This document shows positions 1 through 7,413 of a stretch of 8,751 bases of DNA, one piece after another (position 1 is the stretch's first letter; each line of letters begins with the position of its first letter). This DNA is from Tannerella sp. (GTDB lineage Bacteria > Bacteroidota > Bacteroidia > Bacteroidales > Tannerellaceae). Under the pieces are notes generated by a model, which saw nothing but the letters and a program-made list of their open reading frames with translations, was not told where the DNA came from and ran no database searches. Where the stretch lies: assembly GCA_031283785.1 (NCBI GenBank), contig JAITBC010000303.1, positions 1-8,751 on the forward strand. Reading direction: 5' to 3'. The translations under genes were made by a program, and so were the position numbers.

Positions 1-89
1 TAGAAATTAAAGATGAACAATTAGCGGAATTAAATATTTGTCAAAATGAATTTCACGGTGAATGGAATTACAAAATTCTACCTGAATAA
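1..89 (+). CDS. C-terminal end of a transposase, probably ISAzo13 family (partial, 5' end outside window)
   Basis: Reading from base 3, an uninterrupted frame gives 28 residues ending in FHGEWNYKILPE and a TAA stop at 87-89. The pattern of an acidic, Asn-rich stretch followed by F-H-G-E-W-N-Y and a short hydrophobic/Pro tail is what I remember from the extreme C-terminus of ISAzo13-type transposases, which are DDE enzymes that cut and paste their own element. None of the catalytic core lies in the window, so this is a family guess from a short tail. The frame overlaps the end of the minus-strand M16 ORF tail to tail, which makes sense if the last residues of that ORF are encoded by the IS end. 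Alternative: the tail of an unrelated cytosolic protein. Confidence 0.6.
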   Translation, partial: EIKDEQLAELNICQNEFHGEWNYKILPE

Positions 90-116
90 AGTCAGATTAT
101 TTCGTAACACTTCCTT
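1..116. mobile_element. right end of an insertion sequence inserted into the M16 peptidase gene
   Basis: The M16 protein on the minus strand follows its family as far as ...YYVP (codons down to about base 117) and then changes to KEVLRNNLTLFR and a stop at 78-80. The intact relative at the right of the window continues at this point as ...WYVPENMALVLVGN. The loss of similarity falls about 25 bases beyond the stop of the transposase-like frame, where an IS terminus is expected. The exact IS boundary, somewhere around 108-116, and its terminal inverted repeat cannot be fixed because the other end is outside the window. Confidence 0.5.
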
Positions 117-908
117 AGGCACATAATATGTTCCGAAATAATTTTTAATATTTGTTATTGACGGGTTTTTCAGATGCTCCTGTGTGCCCAGTACGGTTTG
201 CGTCCCGTAAGGATGGTGCGGGAACAAGCCGTTCAGAATCGCCTGATATATTTTTCTTGAGTCGCGTGTGAGGCTCATGTTGTATTCTTCGTAGACGGTT
301 TCAAGTTCGGTATGGAACCCGCGTATTACAGGGTCAGTGAAACGGTCGGCCTGAATAATTGCCCAATTCTCAATTTCATTAGCCGGAATATTTTCCGTAT
401 ATGCCGTGACGTCGTATGAAGTAAATGCGTTTGTACCCTGAGCGCCGATTGAGGACATCAGTTTGTCGTACTCGTTCGGTATCGCTATTTTGGATGCTTC
501 CTGCGAGATACTGTCTATTTCGGCATAGATCGCTTTTCGCTCTTCTTCGCCGGTCGTCTTGCGATACGTTTCAAACAATCTTTCGATTTCGTCTAACAGC
601 GGTTTTTCGGCTTCATAATCGGATGTGCCGAATTTTTTTGTGCCTTTGAACATCAGATGTTCGAAATAATGAGCCAGTCCGGTAGTTTCGGCCGGGTCGT
701 TTTTCGCCCCCACACGAACGCCGATGTATGTCTGTATGCGCGGATTGTTCTTATTTACAGATAGGTAAACTTTCAGCCCGTTATCCAATGTATAAATACG
801 CGTCTGAAGCGGGTCGTCCTGTACGCTTTCGTATTTATATTTCGATTCTACGCATGATGTTGTCAGGAATAGAATCACAAACGAAATTAGCAAATAATTT
901 TTTTTCAT
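78..908 (-). CDS. truncated M16 (insulinase/pitrilysin-like) zinc peptidase lipoprotein, N-terminal fragment
   Basis: M16 peptidases are clamshell-shaped zinc enzymes that degrade oligopeptides; Bacteroidota two-lobed secreted forms are usually near 900 residues. This ORF has only 276 residues. It begins with a lipoprotein signal (lipobox LTTSC, Cys19), then the M16 N-terminal domain from about residue 37. The inverted zinc motif HYFEH is at residues 80-84 (His80, Glu83, His84), and the third ligand is probably Glu208 in ELETVYEEYN. HPYG and EHLKNP motifs follow near 232-249. Similarity ends at YYVP (about residue 264), and the last dozen residues look like read-through into an IS end. The catalytic lobe is incomplete and the inactive lobe is missing, so the product is probably inactive and the gene a pseudogene. 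It is divergent from susC, has a plausible promoter at 973-1005, and seems more AT-rich than susC. It is a paralogue of the peptidase starting at 7414. Confidence 0.85.
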   Translation of the reverse strand: MKKNYLLISFVILFLTTSCVESKYKYESVQDDPLQTRIYTLDNGLKVYLSVNKNNPRIQTYIGVRVGAKNDPAETTGLAHYFEHLMFKGTKKFGTSDYEAEKPLLDEIERLFETYRKTTGEEERKAIYAEIDSISQEASKIAIPNEYDKLMSSIGAQGTNAFTSYDVTAYTENIPANEIENWAIIQADRFTDPVIRGFHTELETVYEEYNMSLTRDSRKIYQAILNGLFPHHPYGTQTVLGTQEHLKNPSITNIKNYFGTYYVPKEVLRNNLTLFR

Positions 909-972
909 ATCAAACAGATTTTTGTTATTAATATCCAGGACGCCTAAACGCCCTTCACCAAATAAAAGGCCG

Positions 973-1005
973 TAAATATATGACTTTTATTCTGTGAAAA
1001 GCAAA
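973..1005 (-). promoter_or_regulatory. predicted Bacteroidota promoter for the M16 fragment
   Basis: On the minus strand, TTTG (complement of 1002-1005) is followed after 21 bases by TATATTTA (complement of 973-980). That matches the Bacteroidota consensus TTTG / TAnnTTTG except for the final base. Transcription would start near 966-969 and give a leader of about 60 nt before the ATG at 908. The leader has no clear Shine-Dalgarno sequence, which is usual in this phylum. Confidence 0.5.
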
Positions 1006-1125
1006 TTTCCGCCCATATTTTTTTTGTAATATGTGTAAATGCCGGAATAACGCTTAAAACTAATCCGGATTACATTCGCTTATTATTGAACTTTTACAAC
1101 ACATTAATACTTTATTTTTTCAAAC

Positions 1126-1159
1126 TTGTTGATTATTTACAAAAATAATTCTACCTTTG
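1126..1159 (+). promoter_or_regulatory. predicted Bacteroidota promoter P1 (distal, + strand)
   Basis: TACCTTTG at 1152-1159 is an exact match to the -7 consensus TAnnTTTG. TTGTTG at 1126-1131 lies 20 bases upstream, at the normal spacing for the -33 element. The predicted start is near 1163-1166, more than 500 bases before susC. It could drive a long susC leader or a separate small RNA. Confidence 0.6.
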
Positions 1160-1335
1160 TCGTGACAAGTTACTTTATTTGATATCGCAACCAAAAAAAC
1201 AACAGCAAGTATTAAACGTTATTATTCGTTCAAAAAAACGACAGAACTTATTTATGTATACGAAATTTCTTTTACGGGAAAACCGATTTGCAAATCATAC
1301 GAAATCCTCTTTAACAGAGGAGGAAGGTGGATATT

Positions 1336-1371
1336 ATGCTTGCAGAGAGGCGAGAGGAAAATTTGACATAA
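1336..1371 (+). CDS. possible 11-codon leader peptide (speculative)
   Basis: ATG at 1336 opens an 11-residue frame (MLAERREENLT, stop TAA at 1369-1371). It is preceded by AGGAGG (1318-1323) and a further purine-rich run ending 5 bases before the ATG. This is the only Shine-Dalgarno-like sequence noticed at a start in the window. A small hairpin (TCCTCT 1305-1310 with AGAGGA 1316-1321) would cover part of it. Bacteroidota rarely rely on Shine-Dalgarno pairing and purine-rich DNA surrounds the site, so this may well be chance. Confidence 0.15.
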   Translation: MLAERREENLT

Positions 1372-1381
1372 CTCCTGTAAT

Positions 1382-1432
<51 letters not shown>

Positions 1433-1507
1433 CAGGCGCATATTTATTACATAATATATTTCCAAAATCCGCGCATAATCTACGCGTTTATTCGAAAAGG
1501 AATAAAG

Positions 1508-1536
1508 TCTGTCCGACTTTTTTCCCCATACTTTTG
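1508..1536 (+). promoter_or_regulatory. predicted Bacteroidota promoter P2, proximal promoter of the susCD operon
   Basis: TACTTTTG at 1529-1536 matches TAnnTTTG exactly. The upstream element is weak: TCTG at 1508-1511 with a short 17-base spacing is the closest to TTTG. The 12 bases from 1529 differ at one position from the 12 bases starting at the P1 box (TAC[C/T]TTTGTCGT). The predicted start near 1540-1543 gives a leader of about 150 nt before susC. Confidence 0.5.
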
Positions 1537-1539
1537 TCG

Positions 1540-1588
1540 TTTCATTACACGCAAAAAAGCAAGAAGCGTTTTTTTGCGTGTAATGAAA
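1540..1588. promoter_or_regulatory. perfect 19-bp stem-loop at the 5' end of the predicted susC leader
   Basis: Left arm 1540-1558 (TTTCATTACACGCAAAAAA) and right arm 1570-1588 are exact reverse complements, separated by an 11-base loop (1559-1569). The stem begins where transcription from P2 should start, so the susCD mRNA would carry a 5'-terminal hairpin. Likely roles are transcript stabilisation or attenuation. It is not a canonical intrinsic terminator, because the T run is inside the stem and is followed by GCGTG. Confidence 0.8.
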
Positions 1589-1596
1589 GTGTTCCG

Positions 1597-1626
1597 CTAT
1601 GCATACAGTATCACTGCGATGCATAG
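1597..1626. promoter_or_regulatory. second leader stem-loop
   Basis: CTATGCAT (1597-1604) pairs with ATGCATAG (1619-1626). Inside it CAGT (1606-1609) can pair with ACTG (1613-1616) around a 3-base loop, leaving a small internal bulge. It starts 8 bases after the first stem-loop and ends 65 bases before the susC ATG. It may act with the first hairpin in leader folding. Confidence 0.55.
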
Positions 1627-1691
1627 TAACCAGCTTTTTTTATGAAAACAATAATTGTTTCAAGTCTAATTTTAACTAAAAATTTGCATCT

Positions 1692-4600
1692 ATGAGAAAA
1701 TTGATTTACTTATTTACTCTTCTGTATCTGTGTGCAGGTATAGCTTTCGCACAAACGAAGGTTGCCTCGGGCACGGTTACCTCTGCTGAGGACGGCGCTC
1801 CTGTGGCAGGAGCATCTGTCTCCGTAAAAGGGACAACAATGGGAACGATCACCGACGGTAACGGGAAATTCATTTTGCCCGACCTTCCGGCATCGGCCGA
1901 TGTCATTGTCATTTCATTCATCGGGATGGAAACCGTCGAGATTGCAGCAGGCGAAAACCTTCAAATCGTAATGAAGGATGCCTCTCAAAGCCTCGACGAA
2001 GTAATCGTCGTAGCATACGGTACGGCGAAAAAATCTTCTTTTTCGGGAGCGGCCACTCAGATAAAAGGAGAAAAGTTGCAGAAAACGCAGGTCTCTAATG
2101 TATCAAAAGCGCTGGAAGGCGCCGTCGCAGGTGTGCAAACCTCCAGTTCGAGCGGCACGCCGGGTTCGTCGGCAAACATCATCATTCGGGGTATCAACTC
2201 GATATCCGCCAGCCAGAACCCTTTGATCATCGTAGACGGCGTACCTTATGAAGGATCGCTGAACTCGATCTCCACGCAGGACATCGAATCGCTGACAGTG
2301 CTGAAAGATGCTGCCGCCAATTCCATGTACGGCGCACGCGGGTCGAACGGCGTGGTCATTATCACTACTAAAAGCGGGAAAAGCGGGAAGGTGAAAATCA
2401 ACTTTGAAGGGAGAAGCGGCTTCAATGCCCGTGCCGTTCCTGCGTATAATATCATTTCCGACGCCGGAGAATATTATGAAATGATGTATGAATCCGTACG
2501 CAATAACCTGTTGAGCGAAATGTCGTATATGGAAGCGAGCGCATATACCGCTTCCAACCTCATCAATGAATACGCAAAGTATAATATCTACAAAGGCGTA
2601 GCGGACAACAGTATCATCGACCCGTCTACGGGGAAACTGACGCCTGCGGCAAAAGCCGCTTCCCTTAAGTGGAACGACAGCTGGCAAAAAGATCCGTTTA
2701 CAAACGGGTTTCGGCAGGAATATAATATCAACGTCAGCGGCGGATCGGAAACGACAACCGGATACGTGTCGTTAGGCTATCTTGGAGACGAAGGATACGT
2801 CGTCAACTCGGATTTCGACCGCATTTCGGCCCGTGCCAAGATAGACCAGACGATCGGCAAATACATCAAAACGGGCGCCAATATCATGTACTCAAACACC
2901 GTCCAGAAACAGTTCGGGTCTACAGATTCCAATTACAGTAACATCTTCATGTTCTCGCAATTAATAGCTCCTATCTACCCCATTTATATGTACGACAGCG
3001 ACGGTAAGCCTATGTACGACGACAACGGCAAACGCAGGTATGATTACGGTTCGGAATATCTCCGCCCGTATGCCTCCGAACAAAATCCGGTAGCCACCAT
3101 CAACGACGATATTAACACGACGTTGTATGATAATTTCTCGGGACACGGATTTTTTGAGGTGAAATTCCTGAAAGATTTCAAGTTTACGGTGAATATGGCT
3201 TACGACGTATTCAACGCGGTAGCGACCGCCTATATGACGCCGAACGGCGGCGATGCAGCCAGGGTCGGCGGACGCGGCGAAAAAGAATTTGTACGCGCCT
3301 CGGCCATGAACGTGAACCAGCTGCTGAACTGGACGCCGACCTACGGCAAACATACGCTCGACATCCTGCTCGGGCACGAATCGAAAGACAGCAAAAGCTC
3401 CCTCCTGTACGGTCATATGACAAATTTCGTCGACCCCTATAATCCCGAACTTGCCAATGCCGCGCGTTATCAGGATCTGACGTCGTCGACCAACAGTATT
3501 TCACTCGAAGGATTCTTCAGCAGGGCCGAATACAATTACGATGAAAAATATTACGCTACCGCCGGTTTGCGCAGGGATGGGTCTTCCCGCTTTCATCCGG
3601 ATAAACGCTGGGGTACGTTCTACTCGGTCGGAGTCTCCTGGAGGCTGGAAAAAGAAGAGTTTATGCGCGACGTCGAAGCGATCGACAATCTGAAGTTGAA
3701 AGCCAGTTACGGTACGCAGGGAAATGACAATATCGGCATCGTTACCGCCTACAAAGACCTGTACCGGATCGACCGCGTAGACGGAGAACCGGCCATGACG
3801 AAAACGCTCCGTGGCAATCCCGACCTCACATGGGAAAAAGGTGAAGATTTTAACGTTGGAGTGGAGCTCCGGGCGTGGGATCTGTTGAGTTTTAATGCCG
3901 ACTATTTCATCCGCAAAAAGGACGATCTGCTATACGCCAGCCCCCTGCCGCCATCCGAAGGAAACCCTTCTTCCATCTGGAGAAACGAAATGGGAATGAA
4001 AAATACCGGCATTGAATTTGACGTTGCGGTAGACATTATCAACACCAACGACATTAAATGGACCGTCGCTCTGAACGCGATGCACTATAAAAACGAACTG
4101 ACGAAACTGCCCGAAAGCAAACCGGCGTCAGAATTCCCCGACGGCTATCAAGCCGGCAGTTACTGGCGCAAGTTAGGCGGCACGCTCTACGACTTTTATA
4201 CCTACGAATATGCCGGCGTCGACAGCGAGACAGGACTTCCCCTGTATAACAAATACAACGACGAGGGAGAATTTGAGAAACATGTAAACATAACGTCGGA
4301 AGCCACCCTTCGCGAGACCGGCAAGTCGGCTTTTCCGGATTGGACCGGCGGCATTTCCACCACGCTGGACGCTTACGGATTCGACCTCTCCATACAGACT
4401 TCCTACCAGGTCGGCGGATACCTCTGGGATTCGTTTTACCAGGAGTTAATGACGGGTGGCGAAAACGGCCTGAATTTCCACAAAGACATGTTCAATCGCT
4501 GGACGCCGACCAACCGCAACAGCGATATTCCTGCCCTGCTCTTCGATAATCAGGAGGTAAATGCTTCCAGCGACCGCTGGCTGACCGACGCTTCCTGTTT

Positions 4601-4814
4601 CAACCTGAGGAACCTGACCGCAGGCTATTCGCTGCCCTCTTCGCTCCTCCGGAAAATAAACGTTGAAAGATTCCGCATTTATCTTGTCGGCGACAATCTC
4701 GTGCTCTTTACAAAAAGAAAAGGTCTCGATCCCCGCCAAAGTTTCTCCGGTGCAACCGGCTACATGTATTCTCCGATAAGCACTTATTCTTTCGGTGTCA
4801 ATCTTACTTTCTAA
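1692..4814 (+). CDS. SusC/RagA-family TonB-dependent outer-membrane transporter
   Basis: This protein forms the outer-membrane barrel that imports a substrate captured together with its SusD partner, powered by TonB. Its 1040 residues are normal for the family. A Sec signal peptide ends at AFA (residue 20). A carboxypeptidase-regulatory-like beta domain covers about 23-95 (GTVTSAEDGAPVAGASVSVK, then TDGNGKF). The TonB-box region is SLDEVIVVAYGT (100-111). The plug covers about 112-230, with VSKALEGAVAGVQ, NIIIRG, PLIIVDGVPY, IESLTVLKDAAANSMYGARGSNGVVIITTK. The remaining residues form the barrel and end in SFGVNLTF with the usual terminal Phe. There is no N-terminal STN domain, so direct signalling to an anti-sigma factor is not expected. 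ATG 1692 is supported by the signal peptide and follows an AT-rich leader with TTTAACT. Substrate cannot be read from sequence; the M16 neighbours suggest peptides. Confidence 0.95.
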   Translation: MRKLIYLFTLLYLCAGIAFAQTKVASGTVTSAEDGAPVAGASVSVKGTTMGTITDGNGKFILPDLPASADVIVISFIGMETVEIAAGENLQIVMKDASQSLDEVIVVAYGTAKKSSFSGAATQIKGEKLQKTQVSNVSKALEGAVAGVQTSSSSGTPGSSANIIIRGINSISASQNPLIIVDGVPYEGSLNSISTQDIESLTVLKDAAANSMYGARGSNGVVIITTKSGKSGKVKINFEGRSGFNARAVPAYNIISDAGEYYEMMYESVRNNLLSEMSYMEASAYTASNLINEYAKYNIYKGVADNSIIDPSTGKLTPAAKAASLKWNDSWQKDPFTNGFRQEYNINVSGGSETTTGYVSLGYLGDEGYVVNSDFDRISARAKIDQTIGKYIKTGANIMYSNTVQKQFGSTDSNYSNIFMFSQLIAPIYPIYMYDSDGKPMYDDNGKRRYDYGSEYLRPYASEQNPVATINDDINTTLYDNFSGHGFFEVKFLKDFKFTVNMAYDVFNAVATAYMTPNGGDAARVGGRGEKEFVRASAMNVNQLLNWTPTYGKHTLDILLGHESKDSKSSLLYGHMTNFVDPYNPELANAARYQDLTSSTNSISLEGFFSRAEYNYDEKYYATAGLRRDGSSRFHPDKRWGTFYSVGVSWRLEKEEFMRDVEAIDNLKLKASYGTQGNDNIGIVTAYKDLYRIDRVDGEPAMTKTLRGNPDLTWEKGEDFNVGVELRAWDLLSFNADYFIRKKDDLLYASPLPPSEGNPSSIWRNEMGMKNTGIEFDVAVDIINTNDIKWTVALNAMHYKNELTKLPESKPASEFPDGYQAGSYWRKLGGTLYDFYTYEYAGVDSETGLPLYNKYNDEGEFEKHVNITSEATLRETGKSAFPDWTGGISTTLDAYGFDLSIQTSYQVGGYLWDSFYQELMTGGENGLNFHKDMFNRWTPTNRNSDIPALLFDNQEVNASSDRWLTDASCFNLRNLTAGYSLPSSLLRKINVERFRIYLVGDNLVLFTKRKGLDPRQSFSGATGYMYSPISTYSFGVNLTF

Positions 4815-4841
4815 TTATTTAACTCCAAAACGATAACGATT

Positions 4842-6347
4842 ATGAAACTATATAAATTTATAATTTCCACTTTAACCGGCCTGCTCCTTCTCTCCGCCTG
4901 TTCGGAGGACTATCTGGAAGCCGATAACACAGGCGTCCTGGATTCCGAAAAGGCGTCGGAACTGGCGGCGCAGGATCCCGAATCGCTGAACTCCTACCTG
5001 CGCGGCGTATGGGCATTTATGGTTGCTTATAATATAAGCGGCAATGATACGCATGACGATTTCTCCTACATGTCGGTTCTCCATTCCAAGGACATGATGT
5101 GTGAGGACATTGTCATGATGGACATACACTGGTTTAATGGTGATTACAACATAATTAACCGGATGTTCAATTACCGCCGTCCGATCATCGACTGGCGCGT
5201 TTTTTATACTATGGTCGCAAAAGCCAACGAAATCATCGGATTCTTCCCCGAAGAACCGGCTTCCGCTTCCAGTAAAGGCTTACTGGGACAGGGGTATGCG
5301 ATACGCGGCATGGCATATTACTACCTGATCCAGATCTTTCAGAACCCCACCGGCGCAGATGGGCTGCCCAATCTTTCGGCGCCGGGAGTGCCGATGCTGT
5401 ACTGTGCCGTCGATAATCTGAGCGAAGAAGAACAGACCCGACGGAAAGGACGCAATACGGTGAAGGAGGTATACGACCAGATAGAAAGCGATCTGACGAA
5501 TGCCGTCAAATATCTGGAAGCAGGATACGCACGCGTCGATAATAAAATATTTATCGAAGAAAGCGTAGCGAATGGCTTGCTGGCGCGGTATTACCTGTTG
5601 AGTCAGCAATGGGAAAAAGCGGCGGCGGCGGCAAAAAAAGCGCACAGCAGCTACGCTATTATGGGAGAAAGCGACCTGCATGACGGGTTTATGGACATAA
5701 CCAACGGGGAGTGGATGTGGGGATTTGACCACAGCACAGAGACGCAGACGGCCTACGCCTCTTTCTTCTCGCACATCTCCAATATTGCTCCGGGTTATGC
5801 CGGAATCGGATATTCCACTCGTGGTATTGATGCGCGCCTGTATAGCCTGATTTCACCCAGCGATTACCGAAAAGCGCTGTTCAGCGGTCCGGACGGAAAT
5901 TCTTCAGCGCCGACTTCTGCGGCAAGAAGATCTTACGCCTCTCTGAAATTCGGCGATCTCGGCGACTGGACGATGGATTACGTCTATATGCGCGCCGCAG
6001 AAATGGTGCTTATCGAAGCGGAAGCCTATGCTCATCTCGGTCGCGGAGCGGAAGCGGCTACGACTTTGAAGAAACTGATGGCGAAACGCGATCCTCAATG
6101 GAACGAAACGAGCGTGACGGTCGACGACGTCTATCTGCAACGCCGCATTGAACTGTGGGGAGAAGGATTCAGCTATTTCGATCTGAAACGGTTGAACCGG
6201 GGGATTGACAGGAATTACGCAGGAAGCAATCATACGACCGGATACAAACACGTCATTCCGGCGCAGGATGTAGCATGGACGTACCAGATTCCGAACGCTG
6301 AAATGCAGGAGAATAAACAAATCTCCAATAACGAACAAAATCCTTAA
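4842..6347 (+). CDS. SusD/RagB-family surface nutrient-binding lipoprotein
   Basis: SusD proteins sit as a hinged lid over the SusC barrel and bind the substrate at the cell surface. This one has 501 residues. A lipoprotein signal ends in LLSAC (Cys20), followed by SEDYLE, whose acidic residues resemble the surface-export signal of Bacteroidota lipoproteins. Family landmarks are the helical repeat GYAIRGMAYYYLIQIFQNP (151-169), EVYDQIESDLTNAVKYL (209-225), a TPR-like AlaLys-rich helix (259-268), MRAAEMVLIEAEAYAHLG (383-400), RRIELWGEGFSYFDLKRLNRG (434-454) and the C-terminal YQIPNAEM...NNEQNP. It starts 27 bp after the susC stop in the same operon. Both genes have a TTTAACT-like leader and no Shine-Dalgarno sequence. 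It is closest in type to RagB/SusD generally; no ligand-specific motif is recognised. Confidence 0.94.
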   Translation: MKLYKFIISTLTGLLLLSACSEDYLEADNTGVLDSEKASELAAQDPESLNSYLRGVWAFMVAYNISGNDTHDDFSYMSVLHSKDMMCEDIVMMDIHWFNGDYNIINRMFNYRRPIIDWRVFYTMVAKANEIIGFFPEEPASASSKGLLGQGYAIRGMAYYYLIQIFQNPTGADGLPNLSAPGVPMLYCAVDNLSEEEQTRRKGRNTVKEVYDQIESDLTNAVKYLEAGYARVDNKIFIEESVANGLLARYYLLSQQWEKAAAAAKKAHSSYAIMGESDLHDGFMDITNGEWMWGFDHSTETQTAYASFFSHISNIAPGYAGIGYSTRGIDARLYSLISPSDYRKALFSGPDGNSSAPTSAARRSYASLKFGDLGDWTMDYVYMRAAEMVLIEAEAYAHLGRGAEAATTLKKLMAKRDPQWNETSVTVDDVYLQRRIELWGEGFSYFDLKRLNRGIDRNYAGSNHTTGYKHVIPAQDVAWTYQIPNAEMQENKQISNNEQNP

Positions 6348-6365
6348 TCATAAAAATTTATACTT

Positions 6366-7199
6366 ATGAAAACAAACAGATTCAACATAAAATTCACATG
6401 CATCGCTGTGATGGCGGCCTTATTGTCTGCTTGCGGCAGCGAAGACTTAGTGAAAGACGATATCGACGCCGCAAACGCCGGCGACCCGTCCAGATTACCT
6501 GCCGTCACCATTGCTGCGCCGGCCGATATCACGTACGAAAGCGCTTATGTATCGGCGGCGTGGAGCGGCGGCGATGAAATCATCGAAGCGGGATTCATTT
6601 ATTCTTTAAACGAATCGTTCCTGCCCATCCATAATGTCGCCACAGCGGACGACATTTCCGTGTCAAACATAGAGGCGACGATGACGAATCTTGATCCCGA
6701 GACGACCTATTATGTCAAAGCGTATGCACAAACCAGAGATAACGGCATTGCATACAGTAACGCCATAAGTCTGACGACGCTTGTCGCCCCGTCATTTGAA
6801 GATATGTACCTTTTGGGAAAATACGACGCAGTGGATATCGATATTACGACCGGAGAACCCGAAGGCGGCACTTATGAAATCACCATTTCACAAAAAGGAA
6901 CTGCCTTCAACCGAATTAATATCTCCAATGTATGGGGTGGAAAAAAGACGATTGAAGGAATTGTCGATTTTGAAAAAAAGACCATCTCTATCGCCCGGAC
7001 GGAAGTCATTTATGTCGATGCCAGCCATGGAGATACGTATATGTGGGGACTTATCATCGAGGACGGCGCAATCAAGGCTTATGCACAGACGGAGATCGCC
7101 ACTTACGACGACAAAGGCAATATCTCCTTCGGGCCGTGGGCGGCTCACGTCAGCGCCGGGGATTTCGGATATTATATCACCAATCTGGAGAAAAAATAA
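6366..7199 (+). CDS. fibronectin type III domain lipoprotein, accessory to SusCD
   Basis: This 277-residue protein has a lipobox LLSAC (Cys23) followed by an acidic GSEDLVKDD stretch, so it is probably a surface lipoprotein. A fibronectin type III-like domain covers about 46-139 and ends in the typical TTYYVKAYAQTRDNGIAYSNAISLTT. A second, beta-rich domain covers about 143-275, with alternating Gly/aromatic strands and a distinctive YMWGLIIEDGAIKAYAQTE segment. I do not recognise that second domain. It begins 18 bp after susD, the slot where SusE/SusF-like or other surface binding proteins sit in such operons. A role in holding or displaying the substrate is inferred from position and architecture. 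No catalytic motif is visible. Confidence 0.8.
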   Translation: MKTNRFNIKFTCIAVMAALLSACGSEDLVKDDIDAANAGDPSRLPAVTIAAPADITYESAYVSAAWSGGDEIIEAGFIYSLNESFLPIHNVATADDISVSNIEATMTNLDPETTYYVKAYAQTRDNGIAYSNAISLTTLVAPSFEDMYLLGKYDAVDIDITTGEPEGGTYEITISQKGTAFNRINISNVWGGKKTIEGIVDFEKKTISIARTEVIYVDASHGDTYMWGLIIEDGAIKAYAQTEIATYDDKGNISFGPWAAHVSAGDFGYYITNLEKK

Positions 7200-7263
7200 A
7201 TTAGACTCTATCACAAAACCGGAGAGTAGATATCTTTTTAATGCAAAGGTTGGTATCATCATT

Positions 7264-7327
7264 GCGAGAAAGAACGACGAGGCAATCCGTGCCGGCACCT
7301 GTGTCGCCGGATTGCTTCGTTCCTCGC
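7264..7327. repeat. REP-like imperfect palindrome between the operon and the second peptidase gene
   Basis: The left arm (7264-7289) and right arm (7308-7327) are inverted with three matching blocks: GCGAG/CTCGC, GAACGA/TCGTTC and GCAATCCG/CGGATTGC. The left arm carries extra bases between blocks. The gap holds a GC-rich palindrome (TGCCGGCA, 7290-7297). The GC-rich sequence stands out from the AT-rich spacer. Extragenic palindromes of this 'gcgag..gaacgaagcaatccg' style occur as dispersed repeats in some bacterial genomes. It could fold in mRNA and separate expression of the operon from the downstream peptidase. Confidence 0.65.
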
Positions 7328-7413
7328 TCCGGGACGACGGAAGGAGACCGACTTTTGAGACGCTTCTTTTTTATCACAAATAGAGTATGAATAGTAATTA
7401 TAAATTGTAAAAC

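Noticed and set aside
1436..1477. Direct repeat GCGCATA at 1436-1442 and 1471-1477
   Set aside because: It is only 7 bases long with two copies and could be chance. No third copy was seen to suggest an operator array.
1540..1588. Intrinsic transcription terminator upstream of susC
   Set aside because: The stem is AT-rich and its T run lies inside the right arm, followed by GCGTG. There is no U tract after the stem.
2103..2687. 194-codon - strand frame inside susC
   Set aside because: It is antisense to the well-conserved plug and barrel coding sequence. Its Cys/Arg/His-rich composition is typical of a shadow frame.
7240..7252. Minus-strand ACCTTTGCATTAA resembling a Bacteroidota -7 box
   Set aside because: The leading TA of TAnnTTTG is missing (AACCTTTG), and it would only drive antisense transcription into the Fn3 gene.
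6781..7383. 200-codon + strand frame overlapping the Fn3 lipoprotein gene
   Set aside because: It is an out-of-frame shadow. The overlapping 6366-7199 frame has a lipobox and a clear Fn3 domain, whereas this one is basic, without domain features, and runs through the palindromic spacer.
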